The position numbers and the translations under genes were made by a program. Source: Prevotella sp. (GTDB taxonomy: Bacteria > Bacteroidota > Bacteroidia > Bacteroidales > Dysgonomonadaceae). From it: a DNA stretch of 5,854 nucleotides. This document shows positions 1 to 5,854 of this stretch, one piece after another (the stretch's first letter is position 1; every line of letters starts with the position of its first letter). Where the stretch lies: NCBI GenBank assembly GCA_031263965.1, contig JAISES010000355.1, forward strand, positions 1-5,854. Reading direction: 5' to 3'. Below the pieces are notes generated by a model that had not been told where the DNA came from, did no database searches, and saw nothing but the letters and a program-made list of their open reading frames with translations.

Positions 1-71
1 CCCCTCTTGAAACCCTGCTCTAAGACCAAACGCTCCCTGCCTGAAAGTTGTGGTGTATTGACTCTGCCCAT
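1..71 (-). CDS. N-terminus of a probable IS630-type transposase (cut by the window edge)
   Basis: Reading leftwards from the ATG at 69-71 there is an open frame to the window edge, about 23 codons, beginning MGRVNTPQLSGRER and continuing with LVLEQGFKRG. From memory this resembles the start of Bacteroidota IS630-family transposases, whose N-terminal region is a helix-turn-helix DNA-binding domain; a basic 'GFK(R/T)G' stretch precedes the first helix. The catalytic DDE domain would lie outside the window, so the call rests on a short stretch. A TATCTTTG promoter box ends only 5 bases before the ATG, so the mRNA would be almost leaderless. A longer frame in another phase (20-241) overlaps this start; the overlap fits an insertion that landed in an older gene. 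No alternative function is suggested by what is visible. Confidence 0.5.
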   Translation of the reverse strand, partial: MGRVNTPQLSGRERLVLEQGFKR

Positions 72-241
72 GCATGCAAAGATACAAAATAATATAAAAC
101 AATTTTGATGACATACTTACTTGAATTAATTTTTAATCCGATTAAATCATACAAGTCTTTATATGATTGACAGGAAATAAAATTGCATATAAATAAAGAA
201 ACCGTTAGAAAAAATATAATTTTTTTATCCATAATTTTCAT
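20..241 (-). pseudogene. Start of a small lipoprotein gene, probably truncated by the insertion sequence
   Basis: This frame starts 14 bases after the leuC stop, at ATG 239-241 or, more naturally, at the second ATG at 230-232 (MDKKIIFF). It encodes a lysine-rich N-terminus, a hydrophobic core and a lipobox-like FISC with the cysteine at codon 24 (170-172), followed by QSYKDLYDLIG. This is the layout of a Bacteroidota lipoprotein signal peptide, so the product would be lipid-anchored in the envelope. Beyond roughly codon 45 the frame runs through the presumed insertion-sequence end, its promoter box and, in another phase, the transposase start; the last 25 or so residues are therefore probably not native. 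I do not recognise the family. It could be a remnant of a larger gene, or a chance frame with a hydrophobic start. Its position suggests it was once read through from leuC. Confidence 0.35.
77..84 (-). promoter_or_regulatory. Bacteroidota-type -7 promoter box (TATCTTTG) in front of the transposase
   Basis: On the minus strand the octamer TATCTTTG fits the Bacteroidota consensus TAnnTTTG exactly. A matching -33 TTTG at 19-21 bases spacing is not clear; the nearest TTG (100-102) is 15 bases away. Transcription would start around 69-72, on or beside the transposase ATG. Confidence 0.4.
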
Positions 242-255
242 ATATCCGGAATTTG

Positions 256-1650
256 CTAATTAATTGTTCTCGGGTCGGTGATTTTTCCCGTTACTGCCGC
301 CGCCGCTGCGATCAATGGTCCGGCAAGGATAGTGCGCGCGCCCGGTCCCTGACGCCCTTCGAAGTTACGGTTCGAAGTAGACACGGCGTATTTTCCGGCA
401 GGAACTTTGTCATCGTTCATAGCCAGACAAGCAGAACATCCCGGCTGGCGAAGTTCAAAACCGGCGCCGGTAAGAATCCTGTCCAGCCCTTCAGCCTTAA
501 TTTGGTCTACGACCATATGACTTCCGGGTACAAGCCACGCAACGACATTGTCCGCTTTCTTTTTGCCTTTTACAAAACCGGCAAAAGTACGGAAGTCTTC
601 GATACGGCCGTTGGTACAGCTACCGAGGAATACATAATCGATTGGTTTACCTTCTACTTTTTCGCCCGGTTGGAATCCCATATAGTCCATCGATTTTTGG
701 AAAGAGATCCGTCCGGCTTCATCTATTTGTTCAAGCGACGGGATAGAATCGTTTATAGCCATACCCATTCCCGGATTAGTTCCGTATGTTATCATAGGTT
801 GAATGTCTGCCGCATCGAAAGCCAGTTCTTTGTCGAATCCGGCGCCTTCGTCTGTTTTCAGTGTTTTCCAATACGCGAGAGCTTTATCCCATTCTTCACC
901 TTTTGGCGCAAACTCGCGGCCTTCTACATATGTAAATGTTGTTTCATCCGGGGCGACAAGACCGCCTCGCGCACCCATTTCTATACTCAGGTTACATAGT
1001 GTCATGCGTTCTTCCATCGACATATCGCGAATGGCTTCACCTGCATATTCAACAAAGTATCCGGTAGCGCCGCCTGTTGTAAGTTTGGAAATCATATACA
1101 GGGCAAGGTCTTTGGCTGTAACCCCTTTGCCCAGCTTGCCGTCGAACGTGATGCGCATCGTTTTCGGACGCGATTGGAGAATACATTGAGTAGCAAGCGC
1201 CATTTCCACCTCGCTTGTACCTATTCCGAAAGCTATCGCGCCAAATGCACCGTGAGTAGAGGTGTGACTGTCGCCACAAACGATGGTCATCCCCGGTTGG
1301 GTAAAACCGTTTTCAGGGCCGATTATGTGCACCACACCATTCTTTTTATTACCCAATGCATACAAGGTAAGTCCAAATTCCTGAGCGTTTTTGGACAGGG
1401 TATCTAATTGATTCCTCGAGACCGGATCTTTTACAGGCCGGTCCTGATCAATTGTAGGTGTGTTATGGTCTGCCGTCAGTGTCGTCTTCTCCGGACGGTA
1501 CACCTTTAGCCCTCTGGCTCTTAGCCCGTTGAAGGCCTGTGGGCTCGTTACTTCGTGACAGAAGTGACGGTCGATATATAACTGAGTGGGTCCCTCTTTT
1601 ACAGAAGACACCACATGGGCGTCCCAAATTTTGTCGAACAAAGTTTTCAT
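256..1650 (-). CDS. leuC: 3-isopropylmalate dehydratase, large subunit
   Basis: LeuC with LeuD forms isopropylmalate isomerase, which converts 2-isopropylmalate to 3-isopropylmalate in the cytoplasm, the second committed step of leucine synthesis. The 464-residue product matches the usual length (E. coli LeuC is 466). It has the aconitase-family landmarks: [14 protein letters not shown] near residues 27-40, [13 protein letters not shown] (125-137), and the three cysteines that hold the [4Fe-4S] cluster, in FLGSCTNGR (Cys345) and GCSACLAMN (Cys405, Cys408). The C-terminal NRNFEGRQG motif (428-435) is intact. The ATG at 1648-1650 begins the canonical [14 protein letters not shown] and lies 10 bases after the acyltransferase stop, so the gene is surely co-transcribed with its upstream neighbours. 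Its base composition is clearly GC-richer than the acyltransferase. The partner gene leuD, normally next, is not in the window; a lipoprotein remnant and an insertion sequence occupy the downstream side instead. Confidence 0.97.
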   Translation of the reverse strand: MKTLFDKIWDAHVVSSVKEGPTQLYIDRHFCHEVTSPQAFNGLRARGLKVYRPEKTTLTADHNTPTIDQDRPVKDPVSRNQLDTLSKNAQEFGLTLYALGNKKNGVVHIIGPENGFTQPGMTIVCGDSHTSTHGAFGAIAFGIGTSEVEMALATQCILQSRPKTMRITFDGKLGKGVTAKDLALYMISKLTTGGATGYFVEYAGEAIRDMSMEERMTLCNLSIEMGARGGLVAPDETTFTYVEGREFAPKGEEWDKALAYWKTLKTDEGAGFDKELAFDAADIQPMITYGTNPGMGMAINDSIPSLEQIDEAGRISFQKSMDYMGFQPGEKVEGKPIDYVFLGSCTNGRIEDFRTFAGFVKGKKKADNVVAWLVPGSHMVVDQIKAEGLDRILTGAGFELRQPGCSACLAMNDDKVPAGKYAVSTSNRNFEGRQGPGARTILAGPLIAAAAAVTGKITDPRTIN

Positions 1651-1660
1651 ATCTAAAATT

Positions 1661-2752
1661 CTATTTTTGTTGATCTAACTTTTTAATTAACTTTCTACCC
1701 AGATTTTGCCCGGGGATTTCTATGAATTTATGAGTGAGTATTGAAGCTGCATAACTTGCGATAAAAAGACAAATATATGCTAATATATAATATAGACAGG
1801 CTGTTAATGTATTATCTATCTTGATCCATGACAACCAGTCGAAACGATTGAAAAAAGTCTGCATTACAAAATGCATCAGATACAGGCTGAAACTGACTTT
1901 TCCTATAGCTGCCAATATTCTGTTAGAGAATATCCTGTAAGCCTTTTGGGACAAAATTACAAGTAATAAGAAAAAGACTATGCTATACACAAAATCGTAT
2001 GGGACAGGTATGTAGCAGTATATGAAAATTGTGGCGGCAAGTAAACATATCGAAGGCCGTTTTATGTCGTCAATGTTGAGTTTACCCATGATAATAAAAA
2101 AAGCAAGCATTCCCAAGGAGAATACAGGTAATTGAGCTATAAAATAATATTCTAAAAAATTCCCCTGATCTGCATATGTTCCTTTCAAAATGAAGTGCAT
2201 GGCCGATGAAAATAATAATGTAATCAAAACGAACCGAAATGCAGAATTTATATTTTTTATCTTGGAAAACAGGAAGGGAAACAACATGTAGAAAGTAAAT
2301 TCTACTGTAATAGACCATCCACCCGGAACATAGCGATGGATATATTCGGGGAAAAAGCCGTTGATAAAAAAGATATTTGTAAACAGTTCTTTCTTGGGTA
2401 TATTATCCCAATTGATATTGGCTATATCGAATCCGGCATAAGACGAAAATGTAAAATATATAATTGCCAGATAATACATAGGAGCAATACGGAAGAACCG
2501 GCGTATAAAAAAATTACGGGTAGCATGATCCTCGTATTGCCGTTTTTGATGTGAAAGCATCAATGTGAAGGCGCTTACAATGAAAAATAAGTTGACTCCT
2601 AAATGGCCGTTGCCGATAAACAAGGCTACACAATCAGGAAAATAAGACATCGCCGGCCATACTCCTTTCGTAAACGGTATATGTACCAATATGACAAGCA
2701 ATATGGCAATTCCCCTGAGGCTGTCTATATATTCGAGCTTTTTATTTTCCAT
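1661..2752 (-). CDS. Membrane-bound acyltransferase, family 3 (OafA/YrhL-like)
   Basis: This 363-residue, strongly hydrophobic protein has about ten predicted membrane helices. It carries the acyltransferase-3 signatures: the opening [19 protein letters not shown] with the conserved His24, [12 protein letters not shown] (51-62), [12 protein letters not shown] (84-95), [13 protein letters not shown] (143-155), YLMHF (291-295) and a terminal [12 protein letters not shown] (344-355). Members move acetyl or other acyl groups onto sugars of O-antigen, capsule, peptidoglycan or exported glycans; the substrate here cannot be read from the sequence. It has no obvious role in leucine synthesis, yet lies 65 bases after leuA and 10 bases before leuC with no promoter visible in the 65-base gap. 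It should therefore be expressed, and attenuated, with the leucine genes. It is markedly more AT-rich than leuC (one sampled 60-base line is 28% GC here against 57% in leuC), which suggests later insertion into the operon. Confidence 0.9.
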   Translation of the reverse strand: MENKKLEYIDSLRGIAILLVILVHIPFTKGVWPAMSYFPDCVALFIGNGHLGVNLFFIVSAFTLMLSHQKRQYEDHATRNFFIRRFFRIAPMYYLAIIYFTFSSYAGFDIANINWDNIPKKELFTNIFFINGFFPEYIHRYVPGGWSITVEFTFYMLFPFLFSKIKNINSAFRFVLITLLFSSAMHFILKGTYADQGNFLEYYFIAQLPVFSLGMLAFFIIMGKLNIDDIKRPSICLLAATIFIYCYIPVPYDFVYSIVFFLLLVILSQKAYRIFSNRILAAIGKVSFSLYLMHFVMQTFFNRFDWLSWIKIDNTLTACLYYILAYICLFIASYAASILTHKFIEIPGQNLGRKLIKKLDQQK

Positions 2753-2817
2753 CTGTTATTTTCGGTACATTTACGTAGCTGTTCATATCCATTCCCTGTC
2801 ATCTGTTTATTAACGGA

Positions 2818-4308
2818 TTATTTTACAAATTTATTTACTGCATTAATGAATGCTTCTGCTGAGGCGGCTATAATATCGGTATTGGCCGAAAAACCATAAT
2901 AAACCGCACCGTCATGTTCCACTTGCATGTGTACTTTACCTGTGTCGTCACTGCCTCTGTTAATGGCCTGTATGAGAAATTCTTCAATAACTGTTTCTCT
3001 GCGTATAATTTGTTTGATTGCTTTTATTGCGGCGTCTACAGGGCCATTTCCCGAAGCCGACGATTCGAATTTTTCGCCTGCGATATCCATCCCTACACTG
3101 GCTACACTGCGAATGCCTATACCTGAAGTTACCTGGAGGTAATCCAATTTGATACGATGCATTTTTGTTGTTTCTTTTCCGGCTAAGATTAAAACATCTT
3201 CGTCGGAGATATCTTTTTTGCGGTCGGCCAGGTCAAGGAATCGCTGATATAATTCTGCCAATTGGTCTTCATCCGTTTCTATGCCGAGCAAGCTTAACCT
3301 GTTCTTTAGAGCGGCGCGTCCACTGCGGGCTGTAAGTACAATTGCATTGTCGTCTATACCGACATCCTTGGGGTCGATGATTTCGTAAGTAGACAGATGC
3401 TTCAATACCCCGTCCTGATGTATTCCCGATGAATGGGCAAATGCATTCCGCCCGACAATTGCTTTATTGGGTTGCACAGGCATATTCATAAGGCTCGAAA
3501 TCATCCTGCTTGCCGGATATATTTTTTGCGTGTTGATATTTGTGCTGATGTTCAACTCTTTGTGGCTCCTTATTGCCATTACAATTTCCTCCAGAGAGGT
3601 GTTTCCGGCGCGTTCGCCTATGCCGTTTATTGTAACTTCTACTTGCCGCGCTCCATTCAGCACGCCCATGATTGAGTTTGCTGTAGCCATACCCAAGTCC
3701 TGATGGCAGTGTGTAGATAAAATAGCGTTTTTCATATCCACATTATCTGTCAGGTATTTTATTTTTGCCCCATATTCTGTTGGGAGACAATACCCTGTGG
3801 TATCGGGAATGTTTACGACAGTAGCTCCTGCATTTATCACAGCCTGTACTACACGCGCCAGATAGGCATTGTCTGTACGGCCTGCGTCTTCGGCATAAAA
3901 CTCTATATCTTCTACAAAGCGCCGGGCATATTTTACTGCTGCAACGGCACGTTCTATGATTTCATCTTGCGTTGAGTTGAATTTATACTTAATATGATAT
4001 TCAGATGTCCCTATTCCTGTATGGATACGTTTCTTTTTTGCATATTTAAGAGCTTCTGCCGCTACTTCTATGTCTTTTTCCACGGCGCGGGTAAGTGCGC
4101 ATATTGTGGGCCAGGTTACGGCTTTAGATATTTCTGCCACCGAGTTGAAATCTCCCGGGCTGGATACGGGGAAACCGGCTTCGATAACGTCGACACCGAG
4201 CGATTCGAGAGCTTTGGCTACTTCTATCTTTTCGATTGTGTTTAACTGGCAGCCGGGCACTTGTTCCCCATCTCTCAACGTGGTATCAAAAATAAATAAC
4301 TTGTCCAT
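2818..4308 (-). CDS. leuA: 2-isopropylmalate synthase
   Basis: LeuA condenses acetyl-CoA with 2-ketoisovalerate to give 2-isopropylmalate, the first committed step of leucine synthesis, and is normally feedback-inhibited by leucine. The 496-residue product has the HMGL-like TIM barrel: [10 protein letters not shown] with Arg12 and Asp13, the metal-binding HCH of STHCHQDLG (His200, His202), and [14 protein letters not shown] (228-241). [13 protein letters not shown] (288-300) follows, as does a C-terminal LeuA regulatory domain including [15 protein letters not shown] (417-431). The frame is open upstream to an ATG at 4354-4356, but that start lies in the loop of the leader terminator, and its extra 16 codons run through the stem and T-tract. 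The ATG at 4306-4308, giving [14 protein letters not shown], matches the family N-terminus and follows an A-rich leader. Homocitrate and citramalate synthases are related alternatives, but the full regulatory domain and the leuC neighbour favour leuA. Confidence 0.95.
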   Translation of the reverse strand: MDKLFIFDTTLRDGEQVPGCQLNTIEKIEVAKALESLGVDVIEAGFPVSSPGDFNSVAEISKAVTWPTICALTRAVEKDIEVAAEALKYAKKKRIHTGIGTSEYHIKYKFNSTQDEIIERAVAAVKYARRFVEDIEFYAEDAGRTDNAYLARVVQAVINAGATVVNIPDTTGYCLPTEYGAKIKYLTDNVDMKNAILSTHCHQDLGMATANSIMGVLNGARQVEVTINGIGERAGNTSLEEIVMAIRSHKELNISTNINTQKIYPASRMISSLMNMPVQPNKAIVGRNAFAHSSGIHQDGVLKHLSTYEIIDPKDVGIDDNAIVLTARSGRAALKNRLSLLGIETDEDQLAELYQRFLDLADRKKDISDEDVLILAGKETTKMHRIKLDYLQVTSGIGIRSVASVGMDIAGEKFESSASGNGPVDAAIKAIKQIIRRETVIEEFLIQAINRGSDDTGKVHMQVEHDGAVYYGFSANTDIIAASAEAFINAVNKFVK

Positions 4309-4339
4309 AACTTTTTTTAATTGAATTACTAAAGTACAT

Positions 4340-4375
4340 AAAAAAACCTTTCTCATCTACTGCGAGTGAGAAAGG
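4340..4375 (-). terminator. Intrinsic terminator in the leuA leader (attenuator)
   Basis: On the minus strand a perfect 9-base-pair stem, CCTTTCTCA (4367-4375) with TGAGAAAGG (4347-4355), encloses an 11-base loop and is followed at once by seven T (4340-4346). This is a standard factor-independent terminator. It lies 31 bases before the leuA ATG and 40 bases after the leader-peptide stop, so it would end transcription before leuA unless its 5' arm is sequestered. Confidence 0.88.
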
Positions 4376-4446
4376 CTCTGTTTTTTCTTTGTATTTAAAT
4401 ACTACATAGCAATGCTCACTCTAAATATCTCCAGAGCAGAATGAGC
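4364..4446 (-). promoter_or_regulatory. Alternative pairings of the leucine attenuator (pause hairpin and antiterminator)
   Basis: Three strands compete. Strand 1, GCTCA (4442-4446) plus CTCT (4433-4436), can pair with strand 2, AGAG and TGAGC (4414-4422), leaving a 10-base loop and a 5-base bulge. Strand 2, GAGTGAG (4415-4421), is also exactly complementary to strand 3, CTCACTC (4364-4370), which overlaps the 5' arm of the terminator. A ribosome stalled at codons 11-14 would cover strand 1, let 2 pair with 3 and block termination; a ribosome reaching the stop codon would cover strand 2 and leave the terminator free. This is the classical 1:2 / 2:3 / 3:4 layout. The pairings are read by eye; no folding energies were computed. 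Confidence 0.75.
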
Positions 4447-4475
4447 GAACTAATAATAATACTATGCGATTTCAT
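4416..4475 (-). CDS. leuL: Leucine-operon leader peptide (attenuation peptide)
   Basis: A 19-codon frame, MKSHSIIISSLILLWRYLE then TGA, lies between the promoter and the terminator of the leuA leader. Eight of its 19 residues are Ile or Leu (ATT ATT ATT, then CTC ATT CTG CTC, then TTA), which is the hallmark of leader peptides that sense charged leucyl- and isoleucyl-tRNA. Its start is about 18 bases after the predicted transcription start. The Leu-rich codons 11-14 (4434-4445) coincide with the 5' arm of the first leader hairpin, and the stop codon (4416-4418) lies in the antiterminator strand, as expected for ribosome-controlled switching. The peptide itself probably has no function; the act of translation is the sensor. 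The symbol is given by analogy to enteric leuL; homology is not implied. Confidence 0.82.
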   Translation of the reverse strand: MKSHSIIISSLILLWRYLE

Positions 4476-4499
4476 TATATATACATTCTTATTGAGTGA

Positions 4500-4530
4500 C
4501 AAAGTTATTTTATTTTTTTAGAAACACAAA
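4500..4530 (-). promoter_or_regulatory. Bacteroidota-type promoter of the leucine operon
   Basis: On the minus strand TTTG (4527-4530), a 19-base AT-rich spacer and TAACTTTG (4500-4507) match the Bacteroidota primary sigma-factor consensus (-33 TTTG, -7 TAnnTTTG) in both sequence and spacing. The expected start is near 4493, about 18 bases before the leader-peptide ATG, leaving a leader of roughly 185 bases before leuA. Confidence 0.78.
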
Positions 4531-4643
4531 TAAAAAGATCGCTTTTTTGAATTGTTGGCAGCATTTTTATATTGAAGTCATCTAAACTTTTAATTACAGC
4601 TATTCTATAAAATCAGGAAGCGTTAATTTTGTAATCGCAAAGT

Positions 4644-4686
4644 AACTGTTTAAATTTTAGCGAAAAATATTATTACAGGATTTGAA
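4644..4686 (+). repeat. Left copy of a 43-base dispersed repeat, inverted relative to the copy at 5533-5575
   Basis: The stretch starting AACTGTTT and ending GGATTTGAA matches the reverse complement of 5533-5575 at 40 of 43 positions; the differences are at 4652, 4660 and 4676. It lies 8 bases beyond the stop of the acetyltransferase gene. It corresponds to one arm plus most of the centre of the palindromic element at 5502-5578; the other arm is missing or decayed. Together the two copies bracket the acetyltransferase. Confidence 0.8.
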
Positions 4687-4694
4687 TTGTATTT

Positions 4695-5444
4695 TCATTT
4701 TTTGAGTATTCTTTCCAGGCAGGCGACATCTAACAGATTAACTGTCTCAAAATCACCTTTATAAAACACGCCCCAGTTGTTGAAAACACAAGGCAATTCC
4801 TTTGCTTTTTGTAGCGTATCCACTTGAATTAAAGATATAGGAACGTCATTCATTTCACAATACTGTTTTATCATTCCAATGTTTTGGTAAATATACGGGC
4901 ATTGCACATCATAATAAATTGTCAGTTCCTTGCTTTCGATTTTTTGGCTTTTAGCATTCTGTGCGAACTTTGGCGTTGTCCCGTCAAAAGAAAGCGCAAG
5001 CAATTCATATCCATTACCGGTAGTATCAACAGCCTCAAAGCCAAATCTTTTCGCAAATGATTGGTCAGATAGCCAGGATTTTTGTTTTTTTGCCCCGAGC
5101 ATACAAATGCCGGATTTACCCTTTTCTTTAGCATCAGCCAAACAATATTCCATCAGCAAATTACCATACCCTTTTCCTTTGTGATCGCCTAAAACCCATA
5201 AACAATACACATAAAAATAGTTGTCACCGGCTATGGGAACCCAAGCTGTTTCAAGGGGAGCATATTCGATAAAAACCGTAGCCCTTTCATTTAACTTTCT
5301 AAAGACATGACCTTCATTTAGTCGGACTGAAAGCCATTGTCGCTTTGCTTCAATACCTTGATGGGGCTTTTTACTGCGGATAATGCAACATAAATGCTCA
5401 TTGGCAAGATTTTCTGTTGTCAAGTTTACAAAATCAGTATTCAT
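4695..5444 (-). CDS. GNAT-family N-acetyltransferase with YoaP-like C-terminal domain
   Basis: The 249-residue product has an N-terminal GNAT fold with the acetyl-CoA-binding motif A in LGDHKGKGYGNLLMEYC (85-101). A thioredoxin-like C-terminal part follows, with LTIYYDVQCPYIYQNIG (174-190) and a terminal segment FNNWGVFYKGDFET (221-234) typical of the YoaP-like domain. Length and layout agree with Bacillus subtilis YoaP as I recall it (about 251 residues). The substrate is unknown. The frame can start with GTG at 5448-5450, but ATG at 5442-5444 is preferred: a GAGGG Shine-Dalgarno-like run (5450-5454) is correctly spaced for it and overlaps the GTG. The gene reads towards the leucine operon but ends about 165 bases before its promoter, and it is bracketed by inverted repeat copies. 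The bracket, the Firmicute-like ribosome site and the family distribution hint at acquisition. Only one cysteine is present in the CPYI motif, so a disulfide-exchange role is unlikely. Confidence 0.88.
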   Translation of the reverse strand: MNTDFVNLTTENLANEHLCCIIRSKKPHQGIEAKRQWLSVRLNEGHVFRKLNERATVFIEYAPLETAWVPIAGDNYFYVYCLWVLGDHKGKGYGNLLMEYCLADAKEKGKSGICMLGAKKQKSWLSDQSFAKRFGFEAVDTTGNGYELLALSFDGTTPKFAQNAKSQKIESKELTIYYDVQCPYIYQNIGMIKQYCEMNDVPISLIQVDTLQKAKELPCVFNNWGVFYKGDFETVNLLDVACLERILKK

Positions 5445-5449
5445 GTGCA

Positions 5450-5454
5450 CCCTC
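5450..5454 (-). promoter_or_regulatory. Shine-Dalgarno-like site of the acetyltransferase
   Basis: The minus strand reads GAGGG, five bases, then ATG at 5444. A purine-rich site at this spacing decides the start against the overlapping GTG at 5450. Such sites are uncommon in Bacteroidota; neither leuA nor leuC has one here. Confidence 0.5.
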
Positions 5455-5501
5455 GTTTCAAATTAAATATTCAATTAGCTGATTGTAATTGCGTTACTTT
5501 A

Positions 5502-5578
5502 AGAAACTGTTTGAATTTTATAGCAATTTTTTTTCAAATCCTATAATAATATTTTTCGATAAAATTCAAACAGTTTCT
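5502..5578. repeat. Palindromic MITE-like element (20-base perfect inverted repeats)
   Basis: The arm AGAAACTGTTTGAATTTTAT (5502-5521) is repeated exactly, inverted, at 5559-5578, with a 37-base AT-rich centre. Similarity extends outward by CTTTA (5497-5501) against the complement of AAAG (5579-5582), with one base inserted. The element encodes nothing. Its right arm and centre match 4644-4686, so it belongs to a family present at least twice locally. The termini look like those of an insertion sequence, which suggests a non-autonomous derivative moved by a transposase encoded elsewhere. As RNA it would form a long AT-rich hairpin downstream of the 5614-5853 gene, but no T-tract follows, so it is a poor terminator. 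Confidence 0.75.
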
Positions 5579-5613
5579 AAAGCTTAATATTAATCTTAAT
5601 AATATTTTAATAA

Positions 5614-5853
5614 TTACACCGGCTTGTAATTAGAATGTTTTAAATAATTATTTACCCTTTTTTTTCTATCCTCCTCGGTCATGTTAGCCGGAACTTCGAT
5701 AGATGTCCTGCTGTCTATTCTGATAGAAACCATATCGCCAAGACTTTGCTTGTGATCATCTAATAATTGGTTTAGCATTTCCTCCTGAGAAAGCCGTTCA
5801 GCCTTTTTCACAGAGTTACCTCTTCTTTGAGGGGTTCTTTTTTGTACTTCCAT
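5614..5853 (-). CDS. Small charged protein of unknown function (start at or beyond the window edge)
   Basis: A 79-residue frame begins with ATG at 5851-5853, one base from the window edge, so the true start may lie further upstream. The N-terminal third is strongly basic (MEVQKRTPQRRGNSVKKAER), followed by an acidic/amphipathic stretch (QEEMLNQLLDDHKQSLGD) and a C-terminal part (VSIRIDSRTSIEVPANMTEE, then basic residues and NNYLKHSNYKPV). It has no signal peptide or membrane segment. The order and composition suggest a real, soluble, possibly nucleic-acid- or protein-binding polypeptide of the kind common in mobile regions of Bacteroidota, but I do not recognise the family. It ends 35 bases before the palindromic repeat. 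No promoter is visible within the window. Confidence 0.6.
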   Translation of the reverse strand: MEVQKRTPQRRGNSVKKAERLSQEEMLNQLLDDHKQSLGDMVSIRIDSRTSIEVPANMTEEDRKKRVNNYLKHSNYKPV

Positions 5854-5854
5854 T

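Larger units (their letters stand above)
1..115 (-). mobile_element. Probable left end of an IS630-like insertion sequence (boundary approximate)
   Basis: The transposase start at 71 and its promoter box at 77-84 imply that the element's outer end lies slightly to the right, somewhere between about 90 and 130. The exact edge cannot be placed, because the terminal inverted repeat and its partner are needed and the partner is outside the window. IS630 elements insert at TA dinucleotides; several TA steps occur here, for example in the stretch around 110-122. The element follows leuC and the truncated lipoprotein gene in the same orientation. Confidence 0.35.

Noticed and set aside
253..999. Long plus-strand open frame of 248 codons
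   Set aside because: It lies wholly opposite leuC, has a low-complexity, Phe/Arg/Cys-rich composition with no domain, and results from the GC-rich codon pattern of leuC.
4306..4356. Upstream start for leuA adding 16 residues
   Set aside because: The added codons are the leader terminator stem, T-tract and spacer; the family N-terminus begins at 4308.
4347..4386. The same hairpin read as a plus-strand terminator
   Set aside because: On the plus strand five bases (CTCTG) separate the stem from the T-tract and no plus-strand gene ends there, so the minus-strand attenuator reading is better.
4922..5184. Additional frames of 70-84 codons on both strands inside the acetyltransferase gene
   Set aside because: They overlap the recognised gene in other phases and show no domain or start signal of their own.
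5448..5450. GTG as start of the acetyltransferase
   Set aside because: It overlaps the GAGGG site, leaving no room for ribosome binding; the ATG six bases later is correctly spaced.
5451..5500. A Bacteroidota promoter for the acetyltransferase (TTAATTTG just upstream)
   Set aside because: The box deviates from TAnnTTTG at the second base and no TTTG lies 19-21 bases upstream, so it is not convincing.
5502..5578. The palindrome as an intrinsic terminator of the 5614-5853 gene
   Set aside because: The stem is AT-rich with a 37-base loop and no T-tract after it; the matching copy at 4644-4686 favours a mobile repeat.

Overview
All recognisable genes read leftwards, on the minus strand. The DNA looks like a member of the Bacteroidota, probably order Bacteroidales (Dysgonomonas/Parabacteroides-like; the genus cannot be fixed from this window). 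Reasons: a promoter fitting the Bacteroidota consensus (TTTG, 19 bases, TAnnTTTG), A-rich leaders without Shine-Dalgarno sites in front of the leucine genes, a lipoprotein signal ending in Ser-Cys, and a gene start resembling Bacteroidota IS630-type transposases.

The core is a leucine biosynthesis operon read from about 4530 to 256. It has a promoter (4500-4530), a 19-codon leader peptide very rich in Ile and Leu codons (4416-4475), an intrinsic terminator (4340-4375) and mutually exclusive RNA pairings. It then has leuA (2-isopropylmalate synthase, 2818-4308), a membrane acyltransferase unrelated to leucine synthesis (1661-2752), and leuC (isopropylmalate dehydratase large subunit, 256-1650). 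The leader has every part of a classical ribosome-mediated attenuator: stalling at Leu (or Ile) codons should free an antiterminator, and completed translation should allow termination ahead of leuA. This is the strongest regulatory finding in the window.

The operon shows two disturbances. An AT-rich acyltransferase gene sits between leuA and leuC, with only 10 bases before leuC. Directly after leuC, where leuD would be expected, there is the start of a small lipoprotein gene. It runs into the 5' end of what looks like an IS630-type insertion sequence that continues past the left edge. leuD is not in the window.

Upstream of the operon, 4640-5582 holds a GNAT acetyltransferase with a YoaP-like C-terminal domain. 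It is bracketed by inverted copies of a 43-base repeat (40 of 43 identical). The right copy is part of a 77-base palindromic, MITE-like element. The gene also has a Shine-Dalgarno-like site, unlike the leucine genes, so it may have been acquired. The right edge carries a small, charged protein of unknown function (5614-5853).

No rRNA, tRNA or CRISPR array was seen. The gaps at 4508-4694 and 5455-5613 are AT-rich and hold only the promoter and repeats described.
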